This document shows positions 36,996 to 46,101 of a stretch of DNA of 64,000 nucleotides, in pieces (within the stretch, counting starts at the first letter, position 1; the number at the start of each line of letters is the position of its first letter). The stretch is from contig NZ_CP016286.1 in the NCBI RefSeq assembly GCF_001679785.1, positions 3,838,001-3,902,000 on the forward strand. Direction: 5' to 3'. A program made the translations under genes and the position numbers. The notes under the pieces are model-generated. The model was not told the DNA's origin, made no database searches, and saw only the letters and a list, made by a program, of their open reading frames with translations. The DNA is from Rhizobium leguminosarum. GTDB lineage: Bacteria; Pseudomonadota; Alphaproteobacteria; Rhizobiales; Rhizobiaceae.

Positions 36996-39476
36996 TCAGC
37001 CCTCGATTGCGACGCGATGCGAACTGCCTAGACTTCTGATCTCGCCCGCAGGCGGAATATCGCTTTCCACGCCGGACAGCGCGTGGAGCGTCACGCGCCG
37101 CATCGCGCCGGGGGCAACGTGGAACCAGTCGTCGTCGGCCCGATAGCCCTCGACGTCGATATGCACAGATTGCGCCAGCCGGTCGGTCCTGAGGTCAACG
37201 AACCAGTCGTCGCCGTCTCTGGTGAATGATGCTTCGATACCTGCATCATGCAGCGCCTTCCCCCGTCCGCACGGGAAGTGGAAGCTCTCGGCGAGAATGG
37301 TGCCGTCCGCCAGCGAGCGCAGGCGCGCCACACTGGCATCATGCGCCGGCGGCCCGAAACGGAAGGCATAGGTCGTGTCGAAGAAGGCGCCGAACAGCGC
37401 GGTGCAGGCAAGGCGCTCCGTGTCCCTTGCCGCCAGCTTGAAGGCCCTGCTGCCGCTGACGACCTGCTGTTTTCCGCCGCGCAGACAGACGACATCGAGC
37501 TCGACATCGAGTGCTGCATCCGTCTCGTTGACGACATGCACGTCGAGACCGTTCGTTCCCTCGTCGGTGAAGGCCACTTGCACTGGCCGGAATGCACGGC
37601 GCATCGCATACCAAACGGGCTTCGGCTCTCCGGTGGAGTCGACCACTCCCCAGCCGGGGCCGGGCAGCAGATCCTGCAGCGTCCAGACGAGCGCGCCGTT
37701 GCAGGCGGAGCCCTTGCGCCGCCATTCGGCAAAAGTTTCCTCGATCACCTCGCCGGTAACGGCGCGGGAGAAATCGAGATAGCGTTCCGGATCTTCGCGG
37801 CGCAGCTCAGCCGGATCGAAACCGTAGAGAAGCTGTAGGTAGAAGTCGCGAACATCCTCGAAATCCCACGATGCGCTCCGGTCGCGGGGCACGCGGGCCT
37901 TCCATAGCGGGCTGTGGACGGCGGGCACATCGAGATGACGCTGCAGCGTCCTTTGCTGCGGCACATGCGCGAAGGCGAGGCTTTCGGAGGCAAAACGCAC
38001 ATCGGCGCGGCGCGCATCGGCAATCGGCCGCATATAGGCGCCGACGCCGTAATAATGCGCGATACCGGCATTGGGCGAAAAGGGCATCGCTCCGCCATAT
38101 GGTGAGTTCGGGACATAGGGCACGTCGGGACGCATTCGCGCGACGACCGCCGGGATGATTTCATCGGTGACCGGCCCGCTCCAGAATTCCGCCGGCAGGC
38201 CGAGCATTGCCGCCTGCTGATGGATTTCGCTGCCGCCGCAAAGCACGGCCAGCGAAGGCGACGCCTGCACGCCGTGCAGGAATTCTTCGACCTCCGCATG
38301 CACGTGGCCGAGAAAAGCCTTGTCGTTGCGCGGATAATCGAAGTTGGCGAACATGAAGTCCTGCCAGACGAGCAGACCGAGTTCGTCGCAGAGCGCGAAG
38401 AAATCAGGCGTTTCGTAGGCCATGGTGCCGCCGATGCGGATCATGTTCATTCCGGCTGCAGCGGCAAGCCGCAGGAACGGCTCATAATCCGCCCGCCCGC
38501 CCGGCAATCGCGCGATATCGGCCGTCGTCCACACCGCGCCGCGGCAGAATATCCGCTCGCCGTTGACGAGGAGCGCGAAGTCGTCGCCATCGGCACCACG
38601 GTCGACGTCGACACGTCGAAAGCCGCTCCTGCCGAGCGGATATTCCACGCCGTCGGAAACCAGCGTCAGCGCGTAGAGACGCGGAGCGCCATGCGTATGC
38701 GGCCACCAGGCCTCGATGTCGGAAAGCTTGAGGATAGCCGAGTAATGACTGTCGCCGACCTTTTCGAAGGGCTGCTCCATCCCGCCGCAGCGCAGCAGCA
38801 TTGCCGGATCCTCCGCATTGCTATGCAGGGACACGCTGAGACGGCCGACGCCACTCTCCTCCAATACGGCGCGGATGGAGACATTGTCGATCGAGACGGG
38901 ATGACGCTGCACCATCGAAATCGGCCGCCATGGCCCGACGGCATGGATATCGGGGCACCAGCCCGGCATATGGCCGAGTAGCGTCGTGCGGAAATTCTTC
39001 AAGCCTGGCGGCGTGATCATTTGCGGCCGCCAGCGCGCGCGCGGGCCCGGCTCCGACAGGCGGGGGCCGAGCGCCCGGAAGCACAGTGCCAGCTCATCGC
39101 CGCCCGAAAGCGTCACCGGAATCTCGTGCGCCGTGAACATGCTCTCGGAAAACAGGATTTCCTGGCCGTTCAGGAAGACGTGGCAGAGTGTCGCCAGCCC
39201 TGCGAAACGCAGGATCGCGTCGCCGGGCTCGGCATCGAAAAGCCGGCAGAGATACCAGGCATCCCGCGTGTTCAGCGGCTCGGGATTTTCCCGGTCGAAG
39301 AGCCCGGCTTTTTCGAGCGCGGCGGCGACGGTGCCTGGAACGGGTGCTGGAATGAACTGTGCCGACAACGGGATGTCGTGCGGCACGGCGCAGGCGCCCG
39401 GCTCCGTCAGGATCAGGTTCCAGCCTTCGGAAAGTAGACTTTCCGCGGCACCGATGCTCGCCAAACGCCCCCGCAT
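36996..39476 (-). CDS. Glycoside hydrolase family 2 protein (beta-mannosidase-like)
   Basis: About 826 residues from MRGRLASIGAAESLL at 39476, preceded by GGAGAT 7 nt upstream; the upstream ATG at 39509 would overlap the DUF1839 gene. The layout is that of GH2: a jelly-roll domain (about 20-190), an immunoglobulin-like domain, then a TIM barrel with acid/base Glu in LCGGSEIHQQ and nucleophile candidate in FASESLAFAH, and C-terminal sandwich domains. No signal peptide is seen, so it acts on a cytoplasmic glycan or glycoside, possibly trimming the product of the neighbouring glycosyltransferases. Confidence 0.85.
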   Translation of the reverse strand: MRGRLASIGAAESLLSEGWNLILTEPGACAVPHDIPLSAQFIPAPVPGTVAAALEKAGLFDRENPEPLNTRDAWYLCRLFDAEPGDAILRFAGLATLCHVFLNGQEILFSESMFTAHEIPVTLSGGDELALCFRALGPRLSEPGPRARWRPQMITPPGLKNFRTTLLGHMPGWCPDIHAVGPWRPISMVQRHPVSIDNVSIRAVLEESGVGRLSVSLHSNAEDPAMLLRCGGMEQPFEKVGDSHYSAILKLSDIEAWWPHTHGAPRLYALTLVSDGVEYPLGRSGFRRVDVDRGADGDDFALLVNGERIFCRGAVWTTADIARLPGGRADYEPFLRLAAAAGMNMIRIGGTMAYETPDFFALCDELGLLVWQDFMFANFDYPRNDKAFLGHVHAEVEEFLHGVQASPSLAVLCGGSEIHQQAAMLGLPAEFWSGPVTDEIIPAVVARMRPDVPYVPNSPYGGAMPFSPNAGIAHYYGVGAYMRPIADARRADVRFASESLAFAHVPQQRTLQRHLDVPAVHSPLWKARVPRDRSASWDFEDVRDFYLQLLYGFDPAELRREDPERYLDFSRAVTGEVIEETFAEWRRKGSACNGALVWTLQDLLPGPGWGVVDSTGEPKPVWYAMRRAFRPVQVAFTDEGTNGLDVHVVNETDAALDVELDVVCLRGGKQQVVSGSRAFKLAARDTERLACTALFGAFFDTTYAFRFGPPAHDASVARLRSLADGTILAESFHFPCGRGKALHDAGIEASFTRDGDDWFVDLRTDRLAQSVHIDVEGYRADDDWFHVAPGAMRRVTLHALSGVESDIPPAGEIRSLGSSHRVAIEG

Positions 39477-39492
39477 GGTCAGATCTCCGGCC

Positions 39493-40467
39493 TCAGATTC
39501 GCCCCGCAAGCGACGCCATCATGGAATCCCATGCATCGGCGGCCGGATCAAGTGCTGCCTGCAACGGCTCGAACTTCTTGCGGGTGACGGCGCGGGCAAG
39601 CTGGAACTGCACCGATTTCGCCACCTCCGAAATGCGCCCGGCATGCTCGGCGGCAGCCGCGAATTCACCAGGGGAAAGCCAGGTGAGGTAATCGGCCGCC
39701 AGCTCGAAATTGGCGCCCACCTGGCGAAGCGTGTTGAAGGCGTATTTGTGGAAGAAGCCGAACGGCCGTTCCGCCACCGCTTCGACCTGTTGCGGAAAGA
39801 CGCTTGCAAAGGCGTGGATCGGGTTTTCGCGGGGACACCGGGCAAAATGAAAACCGGCAAGCCGCCGCGCGGTCGCGCGCAGATGCGCTTCGTCTGCCGG
39901 TTTTTCCGGGAATCGTGCAAATTCCGTATAGGGCAGGAACGGCGGGTCGTTTTCCGTCAGATGCCGCTGGAACAGCCCGTCGAAATCCTCGCCTTCGAGA
40001 CGAAAATAGCCGGCATTGTGGAAATAATCGACGCGCTTGGCCGCGACGTCCAGACGGTTGATCGCAACCGTCGTCTTGCCGTGCTCCTGCCGGTAGGCGG
40101 TGCCGCGCGTATCCGGCATGTAGAAGGAATCCATTTCGATCAGGCAAAGGCGGCCCCGCGCGATCTGAACCTCGACATGGCGTTCGACACGGTCGTAGAT
40201 GGCAAGCTCGGTCGCACGAATGCCGTAGAGCGCCTCGAGATCCTCTAGCGGCACTTTGAAGAAAGTGAACTGGTCGCCCTCGAAATCCTGCGTCAGGGTA
40301 AAACCCAGCATCGCCTCCGGCGCAACGCCTGATGTCGCCAGAACCTCGATCCAGAGATCGACATAACAATTGGTTTCCGGCCAGGCGCGCTCGCCGGAAT
40401 GCAGCGCATGCGCCCGGTAGGTTTCGGGGTCGATTCCCGAAAATACCCCCGAAAATACCGACGTCAT
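39493..40467 (-). CDS. DUF1839 protein, putative BtrH-like acyltransferase
   Basis: About 324 residues from MTSVFSGVFSGIDPETYRAH at 40467, 8 nt after the ligase stop; the longer frame to 40623 lies inside the ligase gene. The family (DUF1839) has no established function. Seen in the N-terminal half: Cys34 in ETNCYVDLWIEVL, Asp113 in CLIEMDSFYMPDT and His129 in YRQEHGKTTVAI. This order and spacing resemble BtrH_N/papain-like acyltransferases, which move aminoacyl groups from a carrier protein to an acceptor (inference). The C-terminal half is helical and unrecognised. Its place just after the amino acid:carrier protein ligase supports that role. Confidence 0.75.
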   Translation of the reverse strand: MTSVFSGVFSGIDPETYRAHALHSGERAWPETNCYVDLWIEVLATSGVAPEAMLGFTLTQDFEGDQFTFFKVPLEDLEALYGIRATELAIYDRVERHVEVQIARGRLCLIEMDSFYMPDTRGTAYRQEHGKTTVAINRLDVAAKRVDYFHNAGYFRLEGEDFDGLFQRHLTENDPPFLPYTEFARFPEKPADEAHLRATARRLAGFHFARCPRENPIHAFASVFPQQVEAVAERPFGFFHKYAFNTLRQVGANFELAADYLTWLSPGEFAAAAEHAGRISEVAKSVQFQLARAVTRKKFEPLQAALDPAADAWDSMMASLAGRI

Positions 40468-40475
40468 CGATTTGC

Positions 40476-41393
40476 TCAGCCCCACAGCGCTTTCCGTACG
40501 CTGGCCGGCCATTGCTTCACATCGAGTCCGTGATGATGGAAGAGGGCAAGGGCGATGCGCTCCAGTCCGAAGCCGACGCAAGCGGTGTGCGCGACACTGC
40601 CGTCTTCGAGATTGAGACCCCATTTCGTGCCGAAGGCATCCTGATGGTAGTTGAAGCTCATGCAGGCGGTCGGGTTGGCAGCCGAGGTGATCGGGATCAG
40701 CAGCTCGAACTTCAGGTTCTGGTCGCGCTGATTATTGGCGAGCATCTTGCCGGCGCGGCCGAAGAACGGATCATTGGCGACGTCGATCGTCACCTCGAGG
40801 CCGACGGCCTTCATCATCTCGACGCCGCGATCCATCCAGCGCTGGCGGAAATCGGTGACGTGCAGCTCGGTGCCCATGCAGACATATTCACGCATGCGGA
40901 ACAATTGCTGGCGGGCAGGGTCTTTCGACGGCTCATGGCGGAAGCAATAGGATTGCAGGTCGAAGAGGCCGCCCGTCGCCGGCAGGTTGCCGCGCTTGGC
41001 GATCGTCGGATAGAGCGGATAGCAGGCAGCCGGCGTCAGCACGATGTCGGTCGCCTCCTGTCCCTTGGTCCAGTCTTCGCCGACTTCCATGCATTGCAGC
41101 AGGCTGACATGATCGAGCTCGCTGCCGCAGAAGCTGTGCACCGTGCCGGCGAGCTGCGGAAAGCTCTTCATGTAGCCGCTCTTTTCGAAGAAGGCGCGGT
41201 TCATGCCGGGCGGAAAGCGCATGGCTTCGGCACCATCGGCGCCGCCGAACGTATCGATCAGGCGCTCGAAGGCAGCGATCACGTCTTCGAACTGGCCGCT
41301 GCGGCCGTAGAGCCCGTCGATGCCGGTATCGATCAGCAGACCGGATTCGAAAAGCCGGTCCAAAAACGAGGTCTGCATATCCATGACTGTCAC
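40476..41393 (-). CDS. Amino acid:[carrier protein] ligase (class II aminoacyl-tRNA synthetase homologue)
   Basis: A 305-residue homologue of the catalytic core of atypical seryl-tRNA synthetases, lacking the tRNA-binding arm. Characterised relatives (Bradyrhizobium Bll0957 and an Agrobacterium protein) adenylate glycine and load it on the phosphopantetheine arm of a small carrier protein. The zinc ligands known for Bll0957 (Cys131, Glu176, Cys279) correspond here to Cys124 ([10 protein letters not shown]), Glu169 ([11 protein letters not shown]) and Cys272 ([13 protein letters not shown]), all with the same offset of 7. Motif 3 ([12 protein letters not shown]) is intact. It overlaps the acyl-CoA dehydrogenase gene by 4 bp. 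Confidence 0.9.
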   Translation of the reverse strand: MTVMDMQTSFLDRLFESGLLIDTGIDGLYGRSGQFEDVIAAFERLIDTFGGADGAEAMRFPPGMNRAFFEKSGYMKSFPQLAGTVHSFCGSELDHVSLLQCMEVGEDWTKGQEATDIVLTPAACYPLYPTIAKRGNLPATGGLFDLQSYCFRHEPSKDPARQQLFRMREYVCMGTELHVTDFRQRWMDRGVEMMKAVGLEVTIDVANDPFFGRAGKMLANNQRDQNLKFELLIPITSAANPTACMSFNYHQDAFGTKWGLNLEDGSVAHTACVGFGLERIALALFHHHGLDVKQWPASVRKALWG

Positions 41394-42571
41394 CCCAGTA
41401 GGCTAGTGTCCTGCTTATGGACAAGAAGCATGCTCGACGTGTTGCCGAGGATGCGGTCATTCGAAATCATGAGCTGTGCGGAATGCGCGTCGCGCAGATG
41501 GCGTCCGAGGCTGAAGGGCGTGCCGTTCTTGTAGCCCATGATGCCGCAGATCAGCATGGCATGGTTGACGATCTCCAGGATCGTCTCGGACGAAGCGATC
41601 TTGACGTTGTTCATCGCCACCGCAAATCCCATCGAAGACAGCCTGTCGGCATCGGCCTTGGCATCCTCATAGGCCTTGAGGCCGGCGACCACGTTGGATT
41701 TCACCATCTGCAGCAGGTTCGAAACCTCGGCGAGGCGCAGCGCTCCCGGCGGCTGGGCATCCGGCGCCTTGCGGGCTGCGGCACGCACGAAAGCCTGGGC
41801 GCGCACAACGGCGTCGACGGCGATGCCGTACCAGACGCCGCTCCACAAGAGGTGCGAGGAAGCAAGCATGGATTGCGCCGCGATCTCCGCGAAAGGCTTC
41901 GGCAGGATCTGGCAAGCTGGCGCTTCGCCCTTGAACAGGAAGCCGTCGGAGCAGGTGCCGCGCATGCCGAGCGTATTCCAGACATGCGTTTTATCGAGCG
42001 TGTACTGGTCCTTGAGGAAGGCCGTCAGCACCTGATCGGAGGAAGCCGCCTGCGCGTGGGCACGCGAGGTGATAAGGATGGCGTCGGCGTGCGAGCCATA
42101 GGAAATGACAGTCGCATCCTTTTCGAGGCGGCACGTGTCGCCATCGACCTCGACCGCGCAGATGCTGTTGCGCAGGTTTCCGCCGATACCGCCTTCGGTG
42201 GTGGCGGATGCGATCAGCAGCTGCTCGGCGGCGATGCGGCGCATGAAGCTGCGATGCCATTCGCTGTCGGCGCCGTGTTCAACGAGGCTCGACAGCTTGA
42301 TATGGTGCATGGCGAAGACCATGGCGCTCGCGGCGCAGGCCTGGCCGAGCATCGAGCACAATTCGGCGATCTCGGTGATCGAGGCGGATTCGCCGCCGAG
42401 ATGGCGCGGCACCTGGATGCCGAGCAGCCCTTCGGCCTTCATCGCATCGACGGCTTCCCGGGGGAAGCGGGCCTCGGCATCAACGGTATCCGCGTGTTTC
42501 GCCGCAATTTCGGCGACGCGGGCCACCCTTGTGACAAGACCGTCCTGCATGATCTTGACAGGGAAATTCAT
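41390..42571 (-). CDS. Acyl-CoA dehydrogenase homologue of the carrier-protein operon
   Basis: A 393-residue flavoprotein with the acyl-CoA dehydrogenase fold: N-terminal helical domain ([20 protein letters not shown]), beta domain ([14 protein letters not shown]) and C-terminal helices ([30 protein letters not shown]). Where ACADs usually have the catalytic Glu (IYEG) after the RDA motif, this protein reads [10 protein letters not shown], so ordinary alpha,beta-dehydrogenation is doubtful. It may act on an aminoacyl-carrier protein as an oxidase or monooxygenase (inference). It overlaps the carrier-protein gene by 1 bp and the ligase by 4 bp. Confidence 0.85.
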   Translation of the reverse strand: MNFPVKIMQDGLVTRVARVAEIAAKHADTVDAEARFPREAVDAMKAEGLLGIQVPRHLGGESASITEIAELCSMLGQACAASAMVFAMHHIKLSSLVEHGADSEWHRSFMRRIAAEQLLIASATTEGGIGGNLRNSICAVEVDGDTCRLEKDATVISYGSHADAILITSRAHAQAASSDQVLTAFLKDQYTLDKTHVWNTLGMRGTCSDGFLFKGEAPACQILPKPFAEIAAQSMLASSHLLWSGVWYGIAVDAVVRAQAFVRAAARKAPDAQPPGALRLAEVSNLLQMVKSNVVAGLKAYEDAKADADRLSSMGFAVAMNNVKIASSETILEIVNHAMLICGIMGYKNGTPFSLGRHLRDAHSAQLMISNDRILGNTSSMLLVHKQDTSLLG

Positions 42572-42822
42572 CAGGCGACCTTCCGGCCGTCCCGGATGAG
42601 ATCGACGGTCCTGGCGATCGCCGAGATGCTCGCGAAGGATTTGCGGTTCAGGAGATTGTCGGGAAATTCGATGTCGAAGGCCTCTTCGAGGCCAAGCATC
42701 AACTGCACAGAAGCAAAGGACGTCAAACCTGCCGCATAAAGATCGGCGTCGTCGGCGACCTGGTCGATCGACCCAGGAAGCTTGCCGAATTTGGCTACGA
42801 GGTCGCGGATTGCCTTATTCAT
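42571..42822 (-). CDS. Acyl/aminoacyl carrier protein
   Basis: An 83-residue PP-binding protein. The phosphopantetheine-attachment Ser is Ser35 in YAAGLTSFASVQLMLGLEEA, with the usual helix II pattern and acidic surface (EEAFDIEFPDNLL). It is the first gene of the operon with a GGAG ribosome site, and the following gene starts within its stop codon. By analogy with the Bll0957 system it is the amino acid acceptor of the ligase two genes downstream. Confidence 0.92.
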   Translation of the reverse strand: MNKAIRDLVAKFGKLPGSIDQVADDADLYAAGLTSFASVQLMLGLEEAFDIEFPDNLLNRKSFASISAIARTVDLIRDGRKVA

Positions 42823-43085
42823 CCCATCACTCCAAGATTCTCATGATCCCGATCCGGCGTTCATCGCCTTGTCATGAGCGTTCTTTTAGTGCGGAAAACA
42901 GAACATTCCGCTAATTTATTGAGTTAAATATGGCTGAGGCTCATAGTTAGGACTTTAGCGATCATTCCCGCACCGTCGTAAACAACCAGGTTAAATCAAT
43001 GACTTAAGGTAATTTCGATACTGCGACACACTCTGGTTTCTGGCGTGGAGAGTACAGAAATGACACGCAAACGCCGCGTTTTGTC

Positions 43086-44138
43086 TCAATCGGCCGGCGG
43101 ATAGGAATGCTCGCCGCCGCGATAATCGGTGACGGAATAACATCCGTCGCCTGTCGCCCGCATCGCGCTTCCGCTGATGACGGCCTTGCCGTGACCGCCT
43201 GGGATATCGAGGATGTAGGCCGGCTGGCAGAGACCGGAAATCCGGCCGCGCAGCGCCGCGACGATCTCCTGCCCTTCCTCGATCGTCACCCTGAAATGAC
43301 TGGTGCCGGGCGCCAGATCCGGATGATGGAGGTAATAGGGTTTGACGCGGATTTCGACGAAGGCCTTCATCAGCTTCGCCAGCACGTCGGCATCGTCATT
43401 GACACCCTTGAGCAGCACCGACTGGCTGACCATGGCGATGCCGGCATCGACGAGGCGGCCGCAGGCGGCCCGCGCTTCCGGCGTCAGTTCGCGCGGATGG
43501 TTGGCGTGCAGCGCCACATACACCGTCTTGCCGCTCGCCTTCAGCGCGGCGATCAGCGCCGCATCGATCTTCTCGGGATCGACGACCGGAACACGCGTGT
43601 GGAACCTGATGATCTTCACATGCGCGATACCGGCAAGCGCCTCCATGATCTCGCCGAGACGGCGCGGCGAAAGCACCAACGGATCGCCGCCGGTGAGGAT
43701 GACCTCCCAGATCTCCTCGTGCCTGCGGATATAATCGAAAGCGGCCTGCATCGCCGCCGCATCGAGCGTGCCGAGGCCCTGCGGCCCTACCATTTCGCGC
43801 CGGAAGCAGAAGCGGCAATAGACCGGGCAGACGTGCACGGCCTTGAGCAAGACACGATCGGGATAGCGGTGAACGATACCTTCGACGCGGCTGTGGGCAT
43901 GATCGCCGATCGGATCGGCGCGTTCTTCCGGGGCGATCGTGAGTTCGGCCGCATCGGGCACGAATTGCCGAGCGATCGGATCATCGGGATCGGCTCGATC
44001 AATGAGCTTACTGATCGCAGGCGTCAGCGCAACCGCGTAACGCGCCGCCACCTCCTCGAGCGCTACGCGATCGGCAGGCGCGACCAGCCCCGCCTTCACA
44101 AGATCGTCGACGCTCTTGATCGGTTTGACGACATTCAT
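43086..44138 (-). CDS. epmB: EF-P beta-lysine 2,3-aminomutase EpmB (radical SAM)
   Basis: A 350-residue KamA-like enzyme. The radical SAM cluster motif CxxxCxxC is in HVCPVYCRFCFRREMVG, and PLP and lysine-binding segments follow (GGDPLVLS; HANHPRELTPE). It lacks the long C-terminal part of clostridial lysine 2,3-aminomutase, as EpmB does. It makes (R)-beta-lysine from lysine for attachment to elongation factor P. It overlaps epmA by 4 bp, and efp is divergent just beyond. Confidence 0.93.
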   Translation of the reverse strand: MNVVKPIKSVDDLVKAGLVAPADRVALEEVAARYAVALTPAISKLIDRADPDDPIARQFVPDAAELTIAPEERADPIGDHAHSRVEGIVHRYPDRVLLKAVHVCPVYCRFCFRREMVGPQGLGTLDAAAMQAAFDYIRRHEEIWEVILTGGDPLVLSPRRLGEIMEALAGIAHVKIIRFHTRVPVVDPEKIDAALIAALKASGKTVYVALHANHPRELTPEARAACGRLVDAGIAMVSQSVLLKGVNDDADVLAKLMKAFVEIRVKPYYLHHPDLAPGTSHFRVTIEEGQEIVAALRGRISGLCQPAYILDIPGGHGKAVISGSAMRATGDGCYSVTDYRGGEHSYPPAD

Positions 44139-45196
44139 CTTCCAACCTCCGCCACCGGCGCCCAGAGCACCTGGTCGATGCGCGATGCTCCCGTCGCGAG
44201 CATCACCAGCCGGTCGAAGCCGAGCGCGATACCGCTTGCCTCAGGCATCAGCGACAGCGCGGCGAGAAAATCCTCGTCGATCGGATAGGTCTCGCCATAG
44301 ACCCGCGCCTTCTCGGCCATTTCGATCTCGAACCGTCGCCGCTGTTCGGCAGCGTCGGTGAGTTCGCCGAAGCCGTTGGCAAGCTCGACGCCGCAGGCAT
44401 AGAGCTCGAAACGTTCGGCAACTCTGGGGTCGCGCGCCGAGGGACGGGCAAGGGCTGCCTCCGAGATCGGATATTCGTCGAGGATGGTGATGCGGCCGAA
44501 ACCGAGACGCGGCTCGATCTTTTCGACCAGCACCCGGCTGAAGAGATCGGCCCAGCCGTCGTCTTCGGCAACTCGCACACCGACGCGCCTGAGTTCGGCC
44601 GCTAGATGGTCGCGGTCGGTCGAACCGTCGGCGGCGACCGAGGCGAGAAGATCGACGCCGGCATGACGCTCGAACGCTTCGGCAATGCTGATCCGCTCCG
44701 GCCCGGCGAAGGGATCGCTCTCGCCGCCGCGATAGGCGAGCTTCCCGGTCTTCACCGTCTCAGTCGCCAGCGCCAGGATCCGCACGCAATCCATCATCAG
44801 GCTCTCGTAGCCTTCGCCGGCCCGATACCATTCGAGCATGGTGAACTCGGGATGGTGCAGCGGCCCGCGCTCACGGTTGCGATAGACATGCGCAAAACAC
44901 GAGATGCGCTCCTCGCCCGCCGCCAGCAGCTTCTTGCAGGCAAATTCCGGCGAGGTGTGCAGGTAGAACGGCGCCTTTTGCCCATCCGTCGTCAGTGCTT
45001 CCGTCGCGAAGGCATGCAGATGCGCCTCGTTGCCGGGGGAGACCTGCAGCACCGCCGTATCCACCTCGATGAAATCCTCGCGCGCGAAAAACCCGCGCAA
45101 CGCCGCCTGGATCGCATTGCGTCCGATCAGGAACCGACGGCGGTCGGCATGCACGGACGGGGTCCACCAGGGGGACGCTTTCGCCGAAGAGTTCAT
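44135..45196 (-). CDS. epmA: EF-P--(R)-beta-lysine ligase EpmA (GenX/PoxA)
   Basis: A 353-residue truncated class II lysyl-tRNA synthetase without the anticodon-binding domain. Motif 2 is in YRNRERGPLHHPEFTMLEWY and motif 3 in SGIALGFDRLVMLATGA. It attaches (R)-beta-lysine to Lys34 of EF-P. It is co-transcribed with epmB by a 4-bp overlap and divergent from efp with 148 bp between them, so the whole modification system is in one place. Confidence 0.95.
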   Translation of the reverse strand: MNSSAKASPWWTPSVHADRRRFLIGRNAIQAALRGFFAREDFIEVDTAVLQVSPGNEAHLHAFATEALTTDGQKAPFYLHTSPEFACKKLLAAGEERISCFAHVYRNRERGPLHHPEFTMLEWYRAGEGYESLMMDCVRILALATETVKTGKLAYRGGESDPFAGPERISIAEAFERHAGVDLLASVAADGSTDRDHLAAELRRVGVRVAEDDGWADLFSRVLVEKIEPRLGFGRITILDEYPISEAALARPSARDPRVAERFELYACGVELANGFGELTDAAEQRRRFEIEMAEKARVYGETYPIDEDFLAALSLMPEASGIALGFDRLVMLATGASRIDQVLWAPVAEVGR

Positions 45197-45344
45197 TCCA
45201 AGCTTTCTTCGCCGGAGAGGCCGGTATGGGGGGTGGCTATTTCCCGGATTTTAGGTTAGTTGCGCCCCAAAGAAAAACATTTGCGTCTTCGGAGCGTCTC
45301 GACAGTCATCTACGACGCCGAAAGCCGAGTTACAAGGAAGTCTT

Positions 45345-45914
45345 ATGGTCAAGGTCATCGCCTCTTCGGTCCGCAAGGGCAACGTTCTCGATGTCGACGG
45401 CAAGCTCTATGTCGTTCTCACCGCCCAGAACTTTCATCCGGGCAAGGGCACGCCGGTCACCCAGGTCGACATGCGCCGCATCGTCGACGGCGTGAAGGTT
45501 TCCGAGCGCTGGCGCACCACCGAACAGGTCGAGCGCGCCTTCGTCGAGGACGTGAACCATCAATTCCTCTACGAGGACGGCGAAGGCTTTCACTTCATGA
45601 ACCCTCAAAACTACGATCAGGTCGTCGTCGATGTCGACACGATGGGGGACGACAAGGCTTATCTGCAGGAAGGCATGACCTGCGTTCTATCAATGCATGA
45701 AGGCATTGCGCTTGCGATCCAGATGCCGCGCCACGTCACGCTCGAAATCATGGAGACGGAACCGGTCGTCAAGGGCCAGACGGCTTCGTCTTCCTACAAG
45801 CCGGCCATACTGTCGAACGGCGTGCGCGCCATGGTGCCGCCGCACATCAATGCCGGCACCCGCGTCGTCATCGCGACGGAAGACAATTCCTACGTCGAAC
45901 GCGCCAAGGACTGA
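45345..45914 (+). CDS. efp: Elongation factor P
   Basis: A 189-residue three-domain translation factor that rescues ribosomes stalled at polyproline. The modifiable lysine is Lys34 at the tip of domain I ([10 protein letters not shown]), the target of EpmA/EpmB encoded next door. The C-terminal OB domain ends [14 protein letters not shown]. An AAGGAAG ribosome site precedes the ATG. Confidence 0.98.
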   Translation: MVKVIASSVRKGNVLDVDGKLYVVLTAQNFHPGKGTPVTQVDMRRIVDGVKVSERWRTTEQVERAFVEDVNHQFLYEDGEGFHFMNPQNYDQVVVDVDTMGDDKAYLQEGMTCVLSMHEGIALAIQMPRHVTLEIMETEPVVKGQTASSSYKPAILSNGVRAMVPPHINAGTRVVIATEDNSYVERAKD

Positions 45915-45937
45915 TCCTGGTTCAGCCTACCGAAGAG

Positions 45938-45959
45938 GCCGGCTCACGCCGGCTTTTTT
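45938..45959 (+). terminator. Rho-independent terminator of efp
   Basis: GCCGGC-TCAC-GCCGGC followed by six T, 24 bp after the efp stop codon. Confidence 0.92.
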
Positions 45960-45984
45960 GTATCCGCCGTCTCGATTAATAATC

Positions 45985-46101
45985 GGAGCATGATGTCGTC
46001 CGAAAACCGCTCACACTTTTCGGCATCATGCTCTATCTTTTTGTTTTCACGCAATTCCGGACGCAAAACCGCTACGCACTTTTGCTGGAATTGCTCTAGA
46101 G
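45985..46101. repeat. Rhizobial mosaic palindromic repeats (copy 4, two units)
   Basis: First unit: GGAGCATGATGTCGTCCGAAAACC..CACACTTTTCGGCATCATGCTC. Second unit: GCAATTCCGGACGCAAAACCGC..GCACTTTTGCTGGAATTGC. Both carry the shared ACTTTT/AAAACCGC core and are joined by a T-rich linker, between efp and the SIS gene. Confidence 0.7.
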
